The notes: generated by a model not told the origin, from the letters alone. A stretch of DNA of 64,000 nucleotides from Amycolatopsis acididurans (GCF_012328925.1 NZ_JAAXLS010000025.1:27491-91490), one strand, 5' to 3'. Numbered from the stretch's first letter, positions 33,599 through 42,339 are shown. Made by a program: numbers and translations.

Positions 33599-34762
33599 CT
33601 ACGAGGTGGGTTTGACCCCCGTGCTCGTGGTCGTCGTGGTGGCCGGGGCGCACGGGTCCGGGCTCGCCGGTGGTGTGGTGCTGGTGGTCGTCGAGGTCGT
33701 CGTCGAGGTCGGGGGTGTCGGGCACGTCGGGGTGGTCGGCGTCGTCGTCGGTGGCGTGGTCGTGGTCACCGGCGGGGTGGTGGTGGTCGTCGGTGTGGTG
33801 GTCACGCCCGGGGTACTGGGCTTGGTCGTCGGCGTGGTGGTGGCGGCCTGCGGCGCGGGCGTGGTGGTGGTGGGCGGCGGCGCGAGCGTCGCGGCCGGCG
33901 GGGCCACGGTGACGACGGGTGGCGAGGGCGCGCCGATCGGCACCTTGCTGTCCGGTAGCGGCGAGACGCCCTTGCGGTAGGCGTCGGCCCACAGGATCAC
34001 GGTCTGGACGTAGGCGTCGGAGTTGTTGTAGCGGTAGATCGCGGCGCGCAGCTGGTCCTGGTTGGTCAGGTCGAGGCCGCCGGAGCACAGGTACCGGCCG
34101 GTGGCGAGGGTGGCGTCGTAGATGTTGCTCGGATCGGCGATCCCGTCGCCGTTGGCGTCGGCGCCGTAGAAGTTCCACGTGGACGGGATGAACTGGGTCG
34201 GTCCCACGGCGCGGTCCCACACGGTGTCGTGATCCCAGCGGCCGTGGTCGGTGTCCGGGATCGCGGCCACCGCGCCGATGCCGTCGAGTTCCGGGCCGAG
34301 GATGGGCTCGAGTGTGTTGCCGTGCTGATCGACGTAGCCGCCGCGGGCGTGGTTGGACTCGATGCGGCCGATGCTCGCGATGAGCGCCCAGTCGATGCGG
34401 CAGCCCGGCATCTCGCGGGCCATGATGCCGGCCGCGTTCTGGTAGGCGCGTAACGCCGTGCCGGGAATGCCGAGCGGGCCAGCGGGAAGTTCGTACGCGG
34501 GAAGCGGTTCCCGGAGCGCCACGGGCCGCGGGATCGAGCCGTCGACGTTGACCTGCACCAGTTTCGGGTCGAGGCCTTCCACCAGCGGGGTGTCACGGGA
34601 GTGGCCGGTGGGTTTCGCGCCTGCCCATTCTCCTGCGCCACTGCTCATCGCGCCCGCGGGCACGATCGCGAGCAATCCGCCGAGCACGCCGACGAAAGTC
34701 TTGTGGCGCAAGCCAAGTCTTCGAACCTTGCGCCGGGCCACTCGCGCGCGCTTGAACCGCAC
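33599..34762 (-). CDS. Secreted lytic transglycosylase with Thr/Pro-rich tail
   Basis: A peptidoglycan-cleaving enzyme. GTG 34762 is chosen, with AAGGGG eight bases upstream. A basic N-terminus (FKRARVARRKVRRLGLRH) leads into a hydrophobic export segment (FVGVLGGLLAIVPAG). The SLT-type domain (about 100-270) has the catalytic glutamate in SIGRIESNHARGG, VGPTQFIPSTW, an EF-hand-like DANGDGIADPSN segment and YRYNNSDAYVQTVILWA. The last 110 residues are almost only Thr, Pro and Ala, a disordered wall-spanning tail, ending with two cysteines far apart. The position next to mazG and eno in related genomes corresponds to LpqU (Rv1022), though no lipobox is visible here. Confidence 0.9.
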   Translation of the reverse strand: MRFKRARVARRKVRRLGLRHKTFVGVLGGLLAIVPAGAMSSGAGEWAGAKPTGHSRDTPLVEGLDPKLVQVNVDGSIPRPVALREPLPAYELPAGPLGIPGTALRAYQNAAGIMAREMPGCRIDWALIASIGRIESNHARGGYVDQHGNTLEPILGPELDGIGAVAAIPDTDHGRWDHDTVWDRAVGPTQFIPSTWNFYGADANGDGIADPSNIYDATLATGRYLCSGGLDLTNQDQLRAAIYRYNNSDAYVQTVILWADAYRKGVSPLPDSKVPIGAPSPPVVTVAPPAATLAPPPTTTTPAPQAATTTPTTKPSTPGVTTTPTTTTTPPVTTTTPPTTTPTTPTCPTPPTSTTTSTTTSTTPPASPDPCAPATTTTTSTGVKPTS

Positions 34763-34866
34763 CCCCAAACCCCTTCCCCGTAGCGAAGGCCGCCGGACAC
34801 GATCCTTCTCGCGTCCGTGTTAAGCCCTCGTTACTCCTGAGGAGATTGCGGTAACCGGGTGAAGCG

Positions 34867-35361
34867 TTACCGCGCGCACTCGCCGGAAGGCCAGTCCGGC
34901 TTGAGTAGCTCCAGGGTTTCGTCGCCGAACGGGTTCACGCCGGGACCGCAGGCAAGCGTGTGCGCGAGATGGACGTGCAGGCACTTGACGCGGCCCGGCA
35001 TACCGCCGGCGGTGACCTCGTGCCCGAGCGGTTCGATCGCGTCGCGTTCGGCGAGGTAGGACTCATGGGCACGCTGGTACGCGGCGGCCAGTTCCTCGTC
35101 GACGGCGAGTCGTTCGGTCATCTCCCGCATGAGGCCGCTGGCCTCCAGCCGCCCGACGAGGGACGCCAGGCGCGGGCAGGTCAGGTAGTAGAGCGTGGGG
35201 AACGGGGTGCCGTTCTCGAGCCGCGGACTGGTCTGAACCACTGCGGGGTGGCCACTGGGGCAGCGCGCCGCGACGGCGCGCAGCGCACGCGGCGGGCGGC
35301 CGAGCTGCTCGGCGATGATCTCCCGATCCGCATCGGTCACCGGCTCGAAGGTCTTGTTCAC
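34867..35361 (-). CDS. DUF501 family protein
   Basis: A 164-residue member of DUF501, a family found next to ftsB/divIC and eno in actinobacteria. The start is GTG 35361 (product VNKTFEPVTDADREI). Typical segments are LGRPPRALRAVAARCPSGHP, FPTLYYLTCPRL and the C-terminal EVTAGGMPGRVKCLHVHLAH, with conserved cysteine and histidines that could hold a metal. It begins 23 bases after the DivIC-like gene stop, in the same operon. Function is unknown; conservation beside divisome and glycolysis genes does not define a role. Confidence 0.9.
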   Translation of the reverse strand: MNKTFEPVTDADREIIAEQLGRPPRALRAVAARCPSGHPAVVQTSPRLENGTPFPTLYYLTCPRLASLVGRLEASGLMREMTERLAVDEELAAAYQRAHESYLAERDAIEPLGHEVTAGGMPGRVKCLHVHLAHTLACGPGVNPFGDETLELLKPDWPSGECAR

Positions 35362-35384
35362 CGGTTCATTGTCGCATCGTGATG

Positions 35385-35924
35385 TCAACCACCGACGGTG
35401 GACCAGAGCTGCTGGTACCAGACGGCACCGGAGGCTGGCCGGTTCTGCGCCTGCTGTTGCTGGGCCTGCGGGCTGTCCTCGGGAAGCTGCACGAGGTACG
35501 GGGTCTCGCCGGGCATGACGTACCGCAGCCGCCGCCGGGCCTCGGCCTCGACCTGCGCCGGGTCGTTCAGCGCCGCCTGCCTGGCCCGCAGCTGCGCCAC
35601 CTCGGTGCGCAGTTCGGCCTGCTTCTGCTCCTGCTGCGCGATCTCCGATCGCTGCGACAGGTACGTGCGCAGCGGCACGGCCAGCGTGAACGCCAGCGCG
35701 CACACCACGATGGCGATCATGGCCGCACGCCGGGTGGTCGACATGCCGAGCACCCTGGCCGCGCCCGCACCCTGTTTCGTCGCGATGCCGAGGCGCAGCC
35801 GGGGCTTGCCCGGTTCCCGGCGGACCTGTCTCGGCCGGCGCGCGGGAACGTCACCGCCACGCCGCCGGGCGACCGGGTCTCCCCGGCGGCCGCGTCGAGT
35901 CCGTTCCCTGCCGCGCTGGGTCAT
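35385..35924 (-). CDS. FtsB/DivIC-family septum formation protein
   Basis: A 179-residue bitopic membrane protein. The cytoplasmic N-terminus is very basic (TQRGRERTRRGRRGD). One transmembrane helix (about 75-95, AAMIAIVVCALAFTLAVPL) precedes a short extracytoplasmic coiled coil (RSEIAQQEQKQAELRTEVAQ) and the family motif RYVMPGETPYLVQLPED. FtsB/DivIC proteins pair with FtsL and FtsQ to license septal peptidoglycan synthesis. The long basic cytoplasmic extension is usual in actinobacteria. It starts eleven bases after the enolase stop and precedes DUF501, the gene order known from mycobacteria. Confidence 0.9.
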   Translation of the reverse strand: MTQRGRERTRRGRRGDPVARRRGGDVPARRPRQVRREPGKPRLRLGIATKQGAGAARVLGMSTTRRAAMIAIVVCALAFTLAVPLRTYLSQRSEIAQQEQKQAELRTEVAQLRARQAALNDPAQVEAEARRRLRYVMPGETPYLVQLPEDSPQAQQQQAQNRPASGAVWYQQLWSTVGG

Positions 35925-35934
35925 CTGCGAACCA

Positions 35935-37221
35935 TCAGCTCTCCGGCGTGAACCGCGGGAAGGCCAGGTCGCCGGCGTAGCGCGCCGCGTCGCCGAGGGT
36001 CTCCTCGATGCGCAGCAGCTGGTTGTACTTGGCCACGCGCTCGCTGCGGGCCGGGGCACCGGTCTTGATCTGGCCGACGCCGGTGGCGACGGCGAGGTCC
36101 GCGATCGTGGTGTCCTCGGTCTCGCCGGAGCGGTGGCTCATCATGCTCTTGTACCCGTACGACGTCGCGAGCGTGATGGCGTCCAGCGTCTCCGACAGGG
36201 TGCCGATCTGGTTGACCTTGACCAGCAGCGCGTTCGCGGCACCACGCTCGATGCCCGTCTCCAGCCGGTCCGGGTTGGTGACGAACAGGTCGTCGCCGAC
36301 GAGCTGCACGCGGTCGCCGATCCGCTCGGTCAGCGCGACCCAGCCGTCCCAGTCGTCCTCGGACAGCGGGTCCTCGATGGACACCAGCGGGTAGGCGTCG
36401 AGCAGTTCGCCGTAGTAGGCGCCCAGCTGCTCGGCGGTCTTCTTGCTGCCCTCGAAGGTGTAGGCACCGTCGGCGAAGAACTCGGTGGCGGCCACGTCCA
36501 GCGCCAGCGCGACGTCGCGGCCCGGCGCGTAGCCCGCCTTCTCGATCGCGGTGGTGATCAGGTCGAGGGCCTCGCGGTTGCTGGACAGGCTCGGCGCGAA
36601 CCCGCCTTCGTCGCCGAGGCCGGTGGACAGCCCGCGGCCCTTGAGCACCGACTTCAGCGAGTGGTAGACCTCCGCGCCCCAGCGCAGCGCCTCGCGGAAC
36701 GAGTCGGCGCCGATCGGGGCGATCATGAACTCCTGGATGTCCACGTCGGTGTCGGCGTGCGCGCCACCGTTGAGGATGTTGAGCATGGGCACCGGCAGCA
36801 CGTGCGCGTTCGGCCCGCCCAGGTAGCGGAACAGCTCCAGTTCGGCGGACTCGGCGGCGGCCTTCGCGACCGCGAGCGACACGCCGAGCAGGGCGTTGGC
36901 GCCGAGCCGGGACTTGTCCGGGGTGCCGTCGAGGTCGACGAGCTTCTGGTCCACGACGCGCTGCTCGACCGCCTCGACGCCGGTCAGCTCCGGGCCGATC
37001 TCGTCCAGCACCGCGGCGACGGCGCGCTCGACGCCCTTGCCGTTGTAGCGCTTGGTGTCACCGTCACGCAGTTCGACGGCCTCGTGCTCACCGGTGGACG
37101 CGCCGGAGGGAACCGCGGCCCGCGCCAGGGTGCCGTCGTCCAGAGCGACCTCGACCTCCACGGTCGGGTTGCCACGCGAATCAAGGATCTCGCGCGCGCC
37201 TACCTGCTCGATGACCGCCAC
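35935..37221 (-). CDS. eno: Enolase
   Basis: Converts 2-phosphoglycerate to phosphoenolpyruvate in glycolysis. The 428-residue protein matches the family length and begins with AREILDSRGNPTVEVEV. It has the GDEGGFAPSL segment near the catalytic glutamate, the magnesium ligands around LALDVAATEF, VSIEDPLSEDDW and LVGDDLFVTN, and the signature VNQIGTLSETLDA followed by MMSHRSGETEDTTIADLAV. It is the first of a probable eno-divIC-DUF501-ppx run. The upstream neighbour (VOC protein) is 79 bases away and likely separate. Confidence 0.97.
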   Translation of the reverse strand: MAVIEQVGAREILDSRGNPTVEVEVALDDGTLARAAVPSGASTGEHEAVELRDGDTKRYNGKGVERAVAAVLDEIGPELTGVEAVEQRVVDQKLVDLDGTPDKSRLGANALLGVSLAVAKAAAESAELELFRYLGGPNAHVLPVPMLNILNGGAHADTDVDIQEFMIAPIGADSFREALRWGAEVYHSLKSVLKGRGLSTGLGDEGGFAPSLSSNREALDLITTAIEKAGYAPGRDVALALDVAATEFFADGAYTFEGSKKTAEQLGAYYGELLDAYPLVSIEDPLSEDDWDGWVALTERIGDRVQLVGDDLFVTNPDRLETGIERGAANALLVKVNQIGTLSETLDAITLATSYGYKSMMSHRSGETEDTTIADLAVATGVGQIKTGAPARSERVAKYNQLLRIEETLGDAARYAGDLAFPRFTPES

Positions 37222-37300
37222 TCTTCGCTCCTCATGTTGTCTCCGGGCGACGACGGCCCCAGCCTAACGGGAACGCCGCCTCACCCGGCGGAGGCACGGC

Positions 37301-37759
37301 TCACTCTTCCTCGCCGCCGCGGATTTCCTGCCAGCCCGAGGGCAGATCGGCCGTGTCGGAGATGCGCTGCCAGAACGACCAGCTGTTGCCGCCGAGGTCG
37401 AGCACCGTGAACACGCGCGCGCCGTAGGGCTGGTCCTGCGGCGGGGAGACGTCGGTGCCCTCCCCGAGTGCGGCGCAGACCCGCTCGTACTGGGCGTCGA
37501 CGTCGTCGACGAAGACCACGTTCAGCTGTCCCACCGGCCGGTCGACGCCTTTGGACTCCCAGTAGTCCGCGCCGACGCCGGCAAGCACGATCTCCGCATC
37601 GCCCGCCGCGACGGTCGCCTGGAAGACCACACCCGACGCGTCGACGTAGCGCACGCGCTCGGTGAAGCCGAACACGCGAAGCAGCCACTCCAGCGCCTCG
37701 GTGGCGTCGGTGTAGTACAGGTAGGGCGAGAGACCGAGATAGCGGGGTTCGTCGCTCAT
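37301..37759 (-). CDS. VOC (glyoxalase/bleomycin-resistance fold) protein
   Basis: A 152-residue single VOC-fold protein with two beta-alpha-beta-beta-beta modules: LSPYLYYTDATEALEWLLRV and QLNVVFVDDVDAQYERVCA, ending with DLGGNSWSFWQRI. Potential metal ligands are sparse (the DLGGNSWSFW motif lacks the usual histidine-glutamate pair), so it is unlikely to be glyoxalase I itself and may bind a small hydrophobic ligand. No partner is obvious. It is divergent from the TPR gene. Confidence 0.82.
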   Translation of the reverse strand: MSDEPRYLGLSPYLYYTDATEALEWLLRVFGFTERVRYVDASGVVFQATVAAGDAEIVLAGVGADYWESKGVDRPVGQLNVVFVDDVDAQYERVCAALGEGTDVSPPQDQPYGARVFTVLDLGGNSWSFWQRISDTADLPSGWQEIRGGEEE

Positions 37760-37845
37760 AGCGGGTTAGTGCATCATGCCCGCCGTTCCGACCGTGATCG
37801 CACCCCTGCCGAAAGCGCGGTTTCCCAGGTAACGTCGAACTGACT

Positions 37846-38250
37846 ATGGATGACGAGGACCTGGCCCGGGACCATACGGGCGAGCATCGGTTCGAAGCAT
37901 TCCGTCAGGCCGAGGCGCTGGTGCAACGCCGCCGCCCACTCGACGCGCTGCGTGCGCTCGAACCGGTTCTCGAGGCCGAACCGGACAAACCGAGTGTGCA
38001 GTTGCTGGCCGGCCGCGCCTACTTCCATTCCGCGCAGCTCAAACGGGCCGAGCGCGCCTTCACCAGGGTGCTGGAGCTGGACCCGGCCGATCACTATGCG
38101 CGGTTCGTGCTCGGCCGCACCCTGCAACGTCTCGGGCGGCTCGTCGAGGCGCTGGGCCAGTTGCGCATGGCATGGGCGATGAACCCGGTGCCCGAGTACC
38201 AGGACGCGTTGTCCGAGGTCAACGCCAGGGTCAGGCTTCAGGAGAGCTAG
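37846..38250 (+). CDS. Small TPR-repeat protein
   Basis: A 134-residue protein with three tetratricopeptide-like repeats (about 15-48, 49-82 and 83-116): AFRQAEALVQRRRPLDALRA, LLAGRAYFHSAQLKRAERAF and ARFVLGRTLQRLGRLVEAL, each ending in a Pro-containing turn (EPDKP, DPADH, NPVPE). TPR arrays serve as protein-binding scaffolds, and no catalytic domain is attached. A TAACGT box lies ten bases before the ATG, suggesting a very short leader. The stop overlaps the convergent transglycosylase-like gene by four bases. Confidence 0.85.
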   Translation: MDDEDLARDHTGEHRFEAFRQAEALVQRRRPLDALRALEPVLEAEPDKPSVQLLAGRAYFHSAQLKRAERAFTRVLELDPADHYARFVLGRTLQRLGRLVEALGQLRMAWAMNPVPEYQDALSEVNARVRLQES

Positions 38251-38924
38251 CGGGCGCGTGAGGAGGCGGCGATGGTGTTCGTCGCGTTGAGGATGTCCTG
38301 GGCGTCGGCCGTGGAGCGGGTGTAGCTCAGCACCGCCTCCCACCAGCCCCGGCCGGTGGACAGGTCGGCGCCGCTCGAGCACAGGTAGCGGCCGACCGTG
38401 TAGGCCGCGTCGTCGGTGTTGCGGTTGTCGGGCGCCTTGCCGTCGTGGGTGGCGCGGGCGGCCCAGCGGTCCCAGATCCCCGGCGGCACGGGCAGCGGCC
38501 CCGACCCGGCCGCCTCGAACTGGCCGATCCCGGCGAGCGTCGCCCACGACAGGTGGCAGGCCGCGGACTCGCCGCGCAACCACATCTCCGCCCGCCCGTA
38601 CGCGGCCAGCACCGTGGCCGGCAGCTTGGTCGCGACCGCCAGTTCCCGCGCCCACGCGTCGAGCGCGGCCAGGTCCGAGACGCGAACCCGATCCTCGGGC
38701 GCGGCGACGGCCGGGCTCGGCGCGACGGCCTCGACCGGAGGCGCCGCGGCGGTGGTGGCCGGCGCGGGAGTTGCGGCGGTGTCCTGCTCGGGCTTGGTGA
38801 TCCCGATGGTCAGCAGCAGGATGAGTCCGATCGCGATCACAGCCAGAACCAGCGCGAGCGTGGTGGACGAGGGGCGCTGCCGAGGGCGCTCGGCTACGTC
38901 CCCTGACCGGGTGGGCTCGACCAC
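38247..38924 (-). CDS. Membrane-anchored degenerate lytic-transglycosylase-like protein
   Basis: A 225-residue protein with one N-terminal membrane helix (about 23-43, LALVLAVIAIGLILLLTIGI), an Ala/Pro/Thr linker, and a globular part clearly related to the lytic transglycosylase at 33599-34762. Compare CHLSWATLAGIGQFEAAGSG with CRIDWALIASIGRIESNHAR, and GRYLCSSGADLSTGRGWWEA with GRYLCSGGLDLTNQDQLRAA. The glutamate equivalent is kept, but the following SNHARGG and the VGPTQFIPSTW block are lost or altered and the domain is shorter. It may bind rather than cleave peptidoglycan (inference). It is divergent from the iron-uptake operon, so the upstream iron boxes might also affect it. Confidence 0.82.
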   Translation of the reverse strand: MVEPTRSGDVAERPRQRPSSTTLALVLAVIAIGLILLLTIGITKPEQDTAATPAPATTAAAPPVEAVAPSPAVAAPEDRVRVSDLAALDAWARELAVATKLPATVLAAYGRAEMWLRGESAACHLSWATLAGIGQFEAAGSGPLPVPPGIWDRWAARATHDGKAPDNRNTDDAAYTVGRYLCSSGADLSTGRGWWEAVLSYTRSTADAQDILNATNTIAASSRAR

Positions 38925-38981
38925 CCGAACAGGTTATCCGCATCACTCCTGTGTGCTACGCCACCGGCTTCGCTTAAGTTG

Positions 38982-39000
38982 TTATAGAAGCCTCACCTAA
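38982..39000. promoter_or_regulatory. Candidate DtxR/IdeR iron box 1 upstream of efeUOB
   Basis: TTATAGAAGCCTCACCTAA agrees with the 19-base iron-box consensus (TTAGGTTAGSCTAACCTAA) at about 14 positions. The right half AGCCT-ACCTAA is nearly perfect. It lies 137 bases before efeU and 57 bases from the divergent membrane-protein gene start. Confidence 0.6.
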
Positions 39001-39082
39001 CTCGTGGACCTGCGGAAACGTTATCGCAGTGATCCCAGAGAGTCCCGTTACAAGATCGCAACGCTGTTCAACGACTGGACAT

Positions 39083-39101
39083 CAAGGGCAGGCTTACCTA
39101 A
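39083..39101. promoter_or_regulatory. Candidate DtxR/IdeR iron box 2 upstream of efeUOB
   Basis: CAAGGGCAGGCTTACCTAA matches the iron-box consensus at 14-15 of 19 positions, with an intact AGGCTTACCTAA half. It lies 36 bases before the efeU start, where a bound repressor would block transcription under iron sufficiency. Confidence 0.65.
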
Positions 39102-39137
39102 AAACAGACGGTCCGGTTCCGACGAAGGAGGCCACCC

Positions 39138-39971
39138 GTGTTGTTCTCCAGCTTGCTGATCGGGTTGCGCGAAGGGCTCGAGGCCGCACTCGTGGTGAGC
39201 ATCCTCGTCGCGTTCCTGGTGAAGACCGAACGCCGTTCGGCGTTGCGCTGGGTCTGGCCCGGCGTCGCCGCCGCGATCGTGCTGTCCGTCGCGATCGGCG
39301 CCGTGCTGACCTACACCACCGCGCAGCTGTCGTTCGAGCAGCAGGAGCTGCTCGGCGGCTCGCTGTCCATCGTGGCCGTCGTATTCGTCACGGCCATGAT
39401 CTTCTGGATGCGCAAGGCGTCCCGCAGCATCGCCGCCGAGCTGCGCGGCAAGATGGACCAGGCGCTCGCGGTCGGCCCGCTGGCCGTGCTGCTGCTGTCG
39501 TTCCTCGCGGTCGGGCGCGAGGGGCTGGAGACCGCGGTGTTCTTCTACGCCGCCGTGCAGAGCGCGCAGGGCGGCACCGCGCAGCCGCTCGCCGGGTTCG
39601 GCGTCGGCATCGTGCTCGCGGTCGTGCTCGCCTACCTGCTCTACCGCGGTGCGGTCCGCTTCAACCTCGGCAAGTTCTTCACCGTCACCGGTGTGCTGCT
39701 GGTGTTCGTCGCCGCGGGCGTGCTCGGCTACGGCCTGCACGACCTGCAGGAGGCCGGCTTCATCCCCGGGCTGCACACGCTCGCGTTCGACGCGTCCGGC
39801 GCGATCCCCGAGACGTCCTGGTACGGCGCGCTGCTCAAGGGGATCTTCAACTACTCGCAACAGACCACGATGCTGCAGGCGATCGCGTGGGTGGCCTACG
39901 TCGTCATCGTGTTGCCGCTGTTCCTGCGGCAGCCGGCAAAGAAAGAAGCCCTCGCGGGCACGAAGGAGTGA
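39138..39971 (+). CDS. efeU: Ferrous-iron permease EfeU (FTR1 family)
   Basis: A 277-residue integral membrane permease of the yeast Ftr1 type. Both iron-binding REXXE motifs are present: LREGLEAAL near the N-terminus and GREGLETAV near residue 132. Seven hydrophobic segments fit the family topology. The start is GTG 39138, preceded by GAAGGAGG. EfeU takes up iron released after periplasmic or cell-surface oxidation by its partners EfeO and EfeB. The operon efeU-efeO-efeB is compact (two-base gap, then four-base overlap) and lies behind two candidate DtxR/IdeR boxes, so expression in iron limitation is expected. Confidence 0.95.
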   Translation: MLFSSLLIGLREGLEAALVVSILVAFLVKTERRSALRWVWPGVAAAIVLSVAIGAVLTYTTAQLSFEQQELLGGSLSIVAVVFVTAMIFWMRKASRSIAAELRGKMDQALAVGPLAVLLLSFLAVGREGLETAVFFYAAVQSAQGGTAQPLAGFGVGIVLAVVLAYLLYRGAVRFNLGKFFTVTGVLLVFVAAGVLGYGLHDLQEAGFIPGLHTLAFDASGAIPETSWYGALLKGIFNYSQQTTMLQAIAWVAYVVIVLPLFLRQPAKKEALAGTKE

Positions 39972-39973
39972 GC

Positions 39974-41098
39974 TTGCGTACGAAACTCTTCGCGCTGGCC
40001 GGTACCGCCGCGCTGCTGTCCCTCGCCGCGTGCTCGAACGGGCAGGACGCGGCCGGCGGCGGCGGTCCGATCACGGTGTCCGCCTCCGACACCGCGTGCG
40101 AGGTCTCCGCGACGAAGGCCAACGCGGGCAACGTGACGTTCGAGGTCACGAACAAGGGCACCAAGGTGACCGAGTTCTACCTCTACGCCGAGGGTGACCG
40201 GATCATGGGCGAGGTCGAGAACATCGCGCCGGGCCTGACCCGCAAGCTCACCGTGCAGCTGCCGAACGCGGGCACCTACCAGACCGCGTGCAAACCGGGC
40301 ATGACAGGCGACGGCATCCGCGGCGCGTTCACCGTGACCGGCGGCGCGCCCGCGGCGACGGACGCCAACTCCAAACTCGCCGACGCCAGCAAGAGCTACG
40401 CGGGCTTCGTGGCCACCCAGACCGAGGCGCTCAAGACCCAGACGCAGAAGTTCGCCGACTCGGTCAAATCCGGCGACGTCGCGGCGGCCAAGTCCGAGTA
40501 CGCGGCCACCCGCGTCTACTACGAGCGCATCGAGCCGGTCGCGGAGAAATTCGGCGATCTGGACCCGGCGATCGACGCCCGCGAGGCCGATCTCGAACCG
40601 GGCCAGCAGTTCACCGGTTTCCACCGGCTGGAGAAGGACCTGTGGACCACCGGGCTGCAGCCGGACAGCGGGCAGATCGCCGACAGGCTCGTCGCCGACG
40701 TCAACTCGCTGGTGACCAAGTCCGCGACGCTGCAGCTGAACGCGCTCGACCTGGCCAACGGCGCCAAGGAACTGCTCGACGAGGTCGCAACGAAGAAGAT
40801 CACCGGCGAGGAGGAGACCTTCTCGCACACCGATCTCTGGGACTTCCAGGCCAATGTGGACGGTTCGAAGGCCGCGATCGCGGCGCTGCGGCCGGTACTG
40901 GCCGAGCGTGACCCGCAGTTGACGTCCACTGTGGACAACGAGTTCGCGAACGTGCAGCGGCTGCTGGACGCGGTCCGGGTCGGCGACGGGTTCAAGTACT
41001 ACACCGAGCTGTCCCAGGACCAGGTCAAGGAGTTCGCCTCCGCGGTCGACGCGCTGAGCGAGCCGCTGTCCAAGGTCGCGGAGGTCGTCGCGCAATGA
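39974..41098 (+). CDS. efeO: Iron-uptake lipoprotein EfeO
   Basis: A 374-residue lipoprotein with signal peptide LRTKLFALAGTAALLSLAAC and the lipobox cysteine in LAACSN. An N-terminal cupredoxin-like domain (about 32-120, ITVSASDTACEVSATKANAG) is followed by the M75/imelysin-like helical domain with the HXXE metal motif in FHRLEKDLW. I chose TTG 39974 because GGAG lies five bases upstream; a GTG at 39968 abuts the Shine-Dalgarno. EfeO binds ferrous/ferric iron for transfer to EfeU. It follows efeU by two bases and overlaps efeB by four. Confidence 0.94.
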   Translation: MRTKLFALAGTAALLSLAACSNGQDAAGGGGPITVSASDTACEVSATKANAGNVTFEVTNKGTKVTEFYLYAEGDRIMGEVENIAPGLTRKLTVQLPNAGTYQTACKPGMTGDGIRGAFTVTGGAPAATDANSKLADASKSYAGFVATQTEALKTQTQKFADSVKSGDVAAAKSEYAATRVYYERIEPVAEKFGDLDPAIDAREADLEPGQQFTGFHRLEKDLWTTGLQPDSGQIADRLVADVNSLVTKSATLQLNALDLANGAKELLDEVATKKITGEEETFSHTDLWDFQANVDGSKAAIAALRPVLAERDPQLTSTVDNEFANVQRLLDAVRVGDGFKYYTELSQDQVKEFASAVDALSEPLSKVAEVVAQ

Positions 41099-42339
41099 CC
41101 GAGTTCTCCCGGCGGCGCATGTTCGGCATCGCCGGTACCGGCGTCGCGATCGTGGGCGCGGGCGCCGCCGGGGCCGGGATCGACCGTGCGATGAGCGGCC
41201 AGAGCGCGCACGCGGCGACCGACATCGTGCCCTTCCACGGCGCGAACCAGGCGGGCATCGTCACCCCGGCGCAGGAGCACCTGCATTTCGCCTCGCTGAA
41301 CGTGACGACCACGGACCGCGCGAAACTCGTCTCGCTGCTCAAGGAGTGGACCGACGCGGCACGCCGGATGACCGGCGGGCACGAGGTGGGCACCACGGGC
41401 GCGGTCAGCGGTTCGCTCGCCGCGCCGCCCGACGACACCGGCGAGGCGCTCGAGCTGCCCGCGTCGTCGCTGACGCTCACCGTCGGGTTCGGGCCGTCGC
41501 TGTTCGACGACCGGTTCGGGCTGGCGGGCAAACGCCCGGCGGCGCTGGCCGAGCTGCCCTCGTTCCCCAAGGACAACCTCGATCCGGCGCGCAGCGGTGG
41601 CGATCTGTGCATCCAGGCGTGCGCCAACGACCCGCAGGTGGCGGTGCACGCCGTGCGCAACCTCGTGCGGCTCGGCTTCGGCACGACCGAGGTGCGCTGG
41701 TCGCAGCTCGGGTTCGGGCGCAGCTCGTCGACCTCGGTTTCGCAGACCACGCCGAGGAACCTGTTCGGTTTCAAGGACGGCACCAACAACCTCAAGGCGG
41801 AGGACCCGGCCGCGCTCAACGACCAGGTGTGGGTCGCGCCCGAGGACGACCAGGCATGGCTCGCCGGCGGCTCGTACCTGGTGGCACGGCGGATCCGGAT
41901 GCACATCGAGACGTGGGACCGCACGTCGCTGGACGAACAGCAGAAGGTCATCGGGCGTACCAAGGGATCCGGTGCCCCGCTGGGTCAGTCCGCCGAGTTC
42001 GACCAGGTGGACCTGCATGTGCACGGCGAGGGCGGCGAACTCGCCATCGCCGACGACGCACATATCCGGCTGGCGTCGGCGGAATCGCTCAACGGCGCGA
42101 AGATCCTGCGGCGCGGGTACAACTTCGTGGACGGTTCGGACGGGCTCGGGCATCTGGAGGCCGGGCTCTTTTTCATCTGCTTCAACCGGGACCCGCGCAA
42201 GCAGTACATCCCGATGCAGCGGGCGCTGTCGGCGCACGACGCGATGATGGAGTACGTCGAGCACACCGGTTCCGCGTTGTTCGCGGTGCCGCCTGGCGTG
42301 TCGGAAACCGGCTACTGGGGCGATTCGCTGTTCGGCTGA
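41095..42339 (+). CDS. efeB: Tat-exported DyP-type heme peroxidase EfeB
   Basis: A 414-residue dye-decolorising peroxidase with a twin-arginine signal (SRRRMFGIAGTGVAIVGAGA). The DyP motif GFKDGTNN carries the catalytic aspartate, and the region around AHDAMMEYVEHTGSALFAV forms the C-terminal part of the heme pocket. The proximal histidine is probably in DLHVHGEGGELAIAD or nearby. As in E. coli EfeB, it is expected to oxidise ferrous iron or act on heme outside the membrane while EfeU imports the metal. It overlaps efeO by four bases (ATGA), indicating coupled translation. A 22-bp repeat array follows 39 bases after the stop. Confidence 0.94.
   Translation: MTEFSRRRMFGIAGTGVAIVGAGAAGAGIDRAMSGQSAHAATDIVPFHGANQAGIVTPAQEHLHFASLNVTTTDRAKLVSLLKEWTDAARRMTGGHEVGTTGAVSGSLAAPPDDTGEALELPASSLTLTVGFGPSLFDDRFGLAGKRPAALAELPSFPKDNLDPARSGGDLCIQACANDPQVAVHAVRNLVRLGFGTTEVRWSQLGFGRSSSTSVSQTTPRNLFGFKDGTNNLKAEDPAALNDQVWVAPEDDQAWLAGGSYLVARRIRMHIETWDRTSLDEQQKVIGRTKGSGAPLGQSAEFDQVDLHVHGEGGELAIADDAHIRLASAESLNGAKILRRGYNFVDGSDGLGHLEAGLFFICFNRDPRKQYIPMQRALSAHDAMMEYVEHTGSALFAVPPGVSETGYWGDSLFG

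Noticed and set aside
33599..33950. Simple-sequence repeat element in the GTGGTGGTC-rich tract
   Set aside because: It is the coding sequence of the Thr/Pro-rich tail of the lytic transglycosylase on the minus strand.
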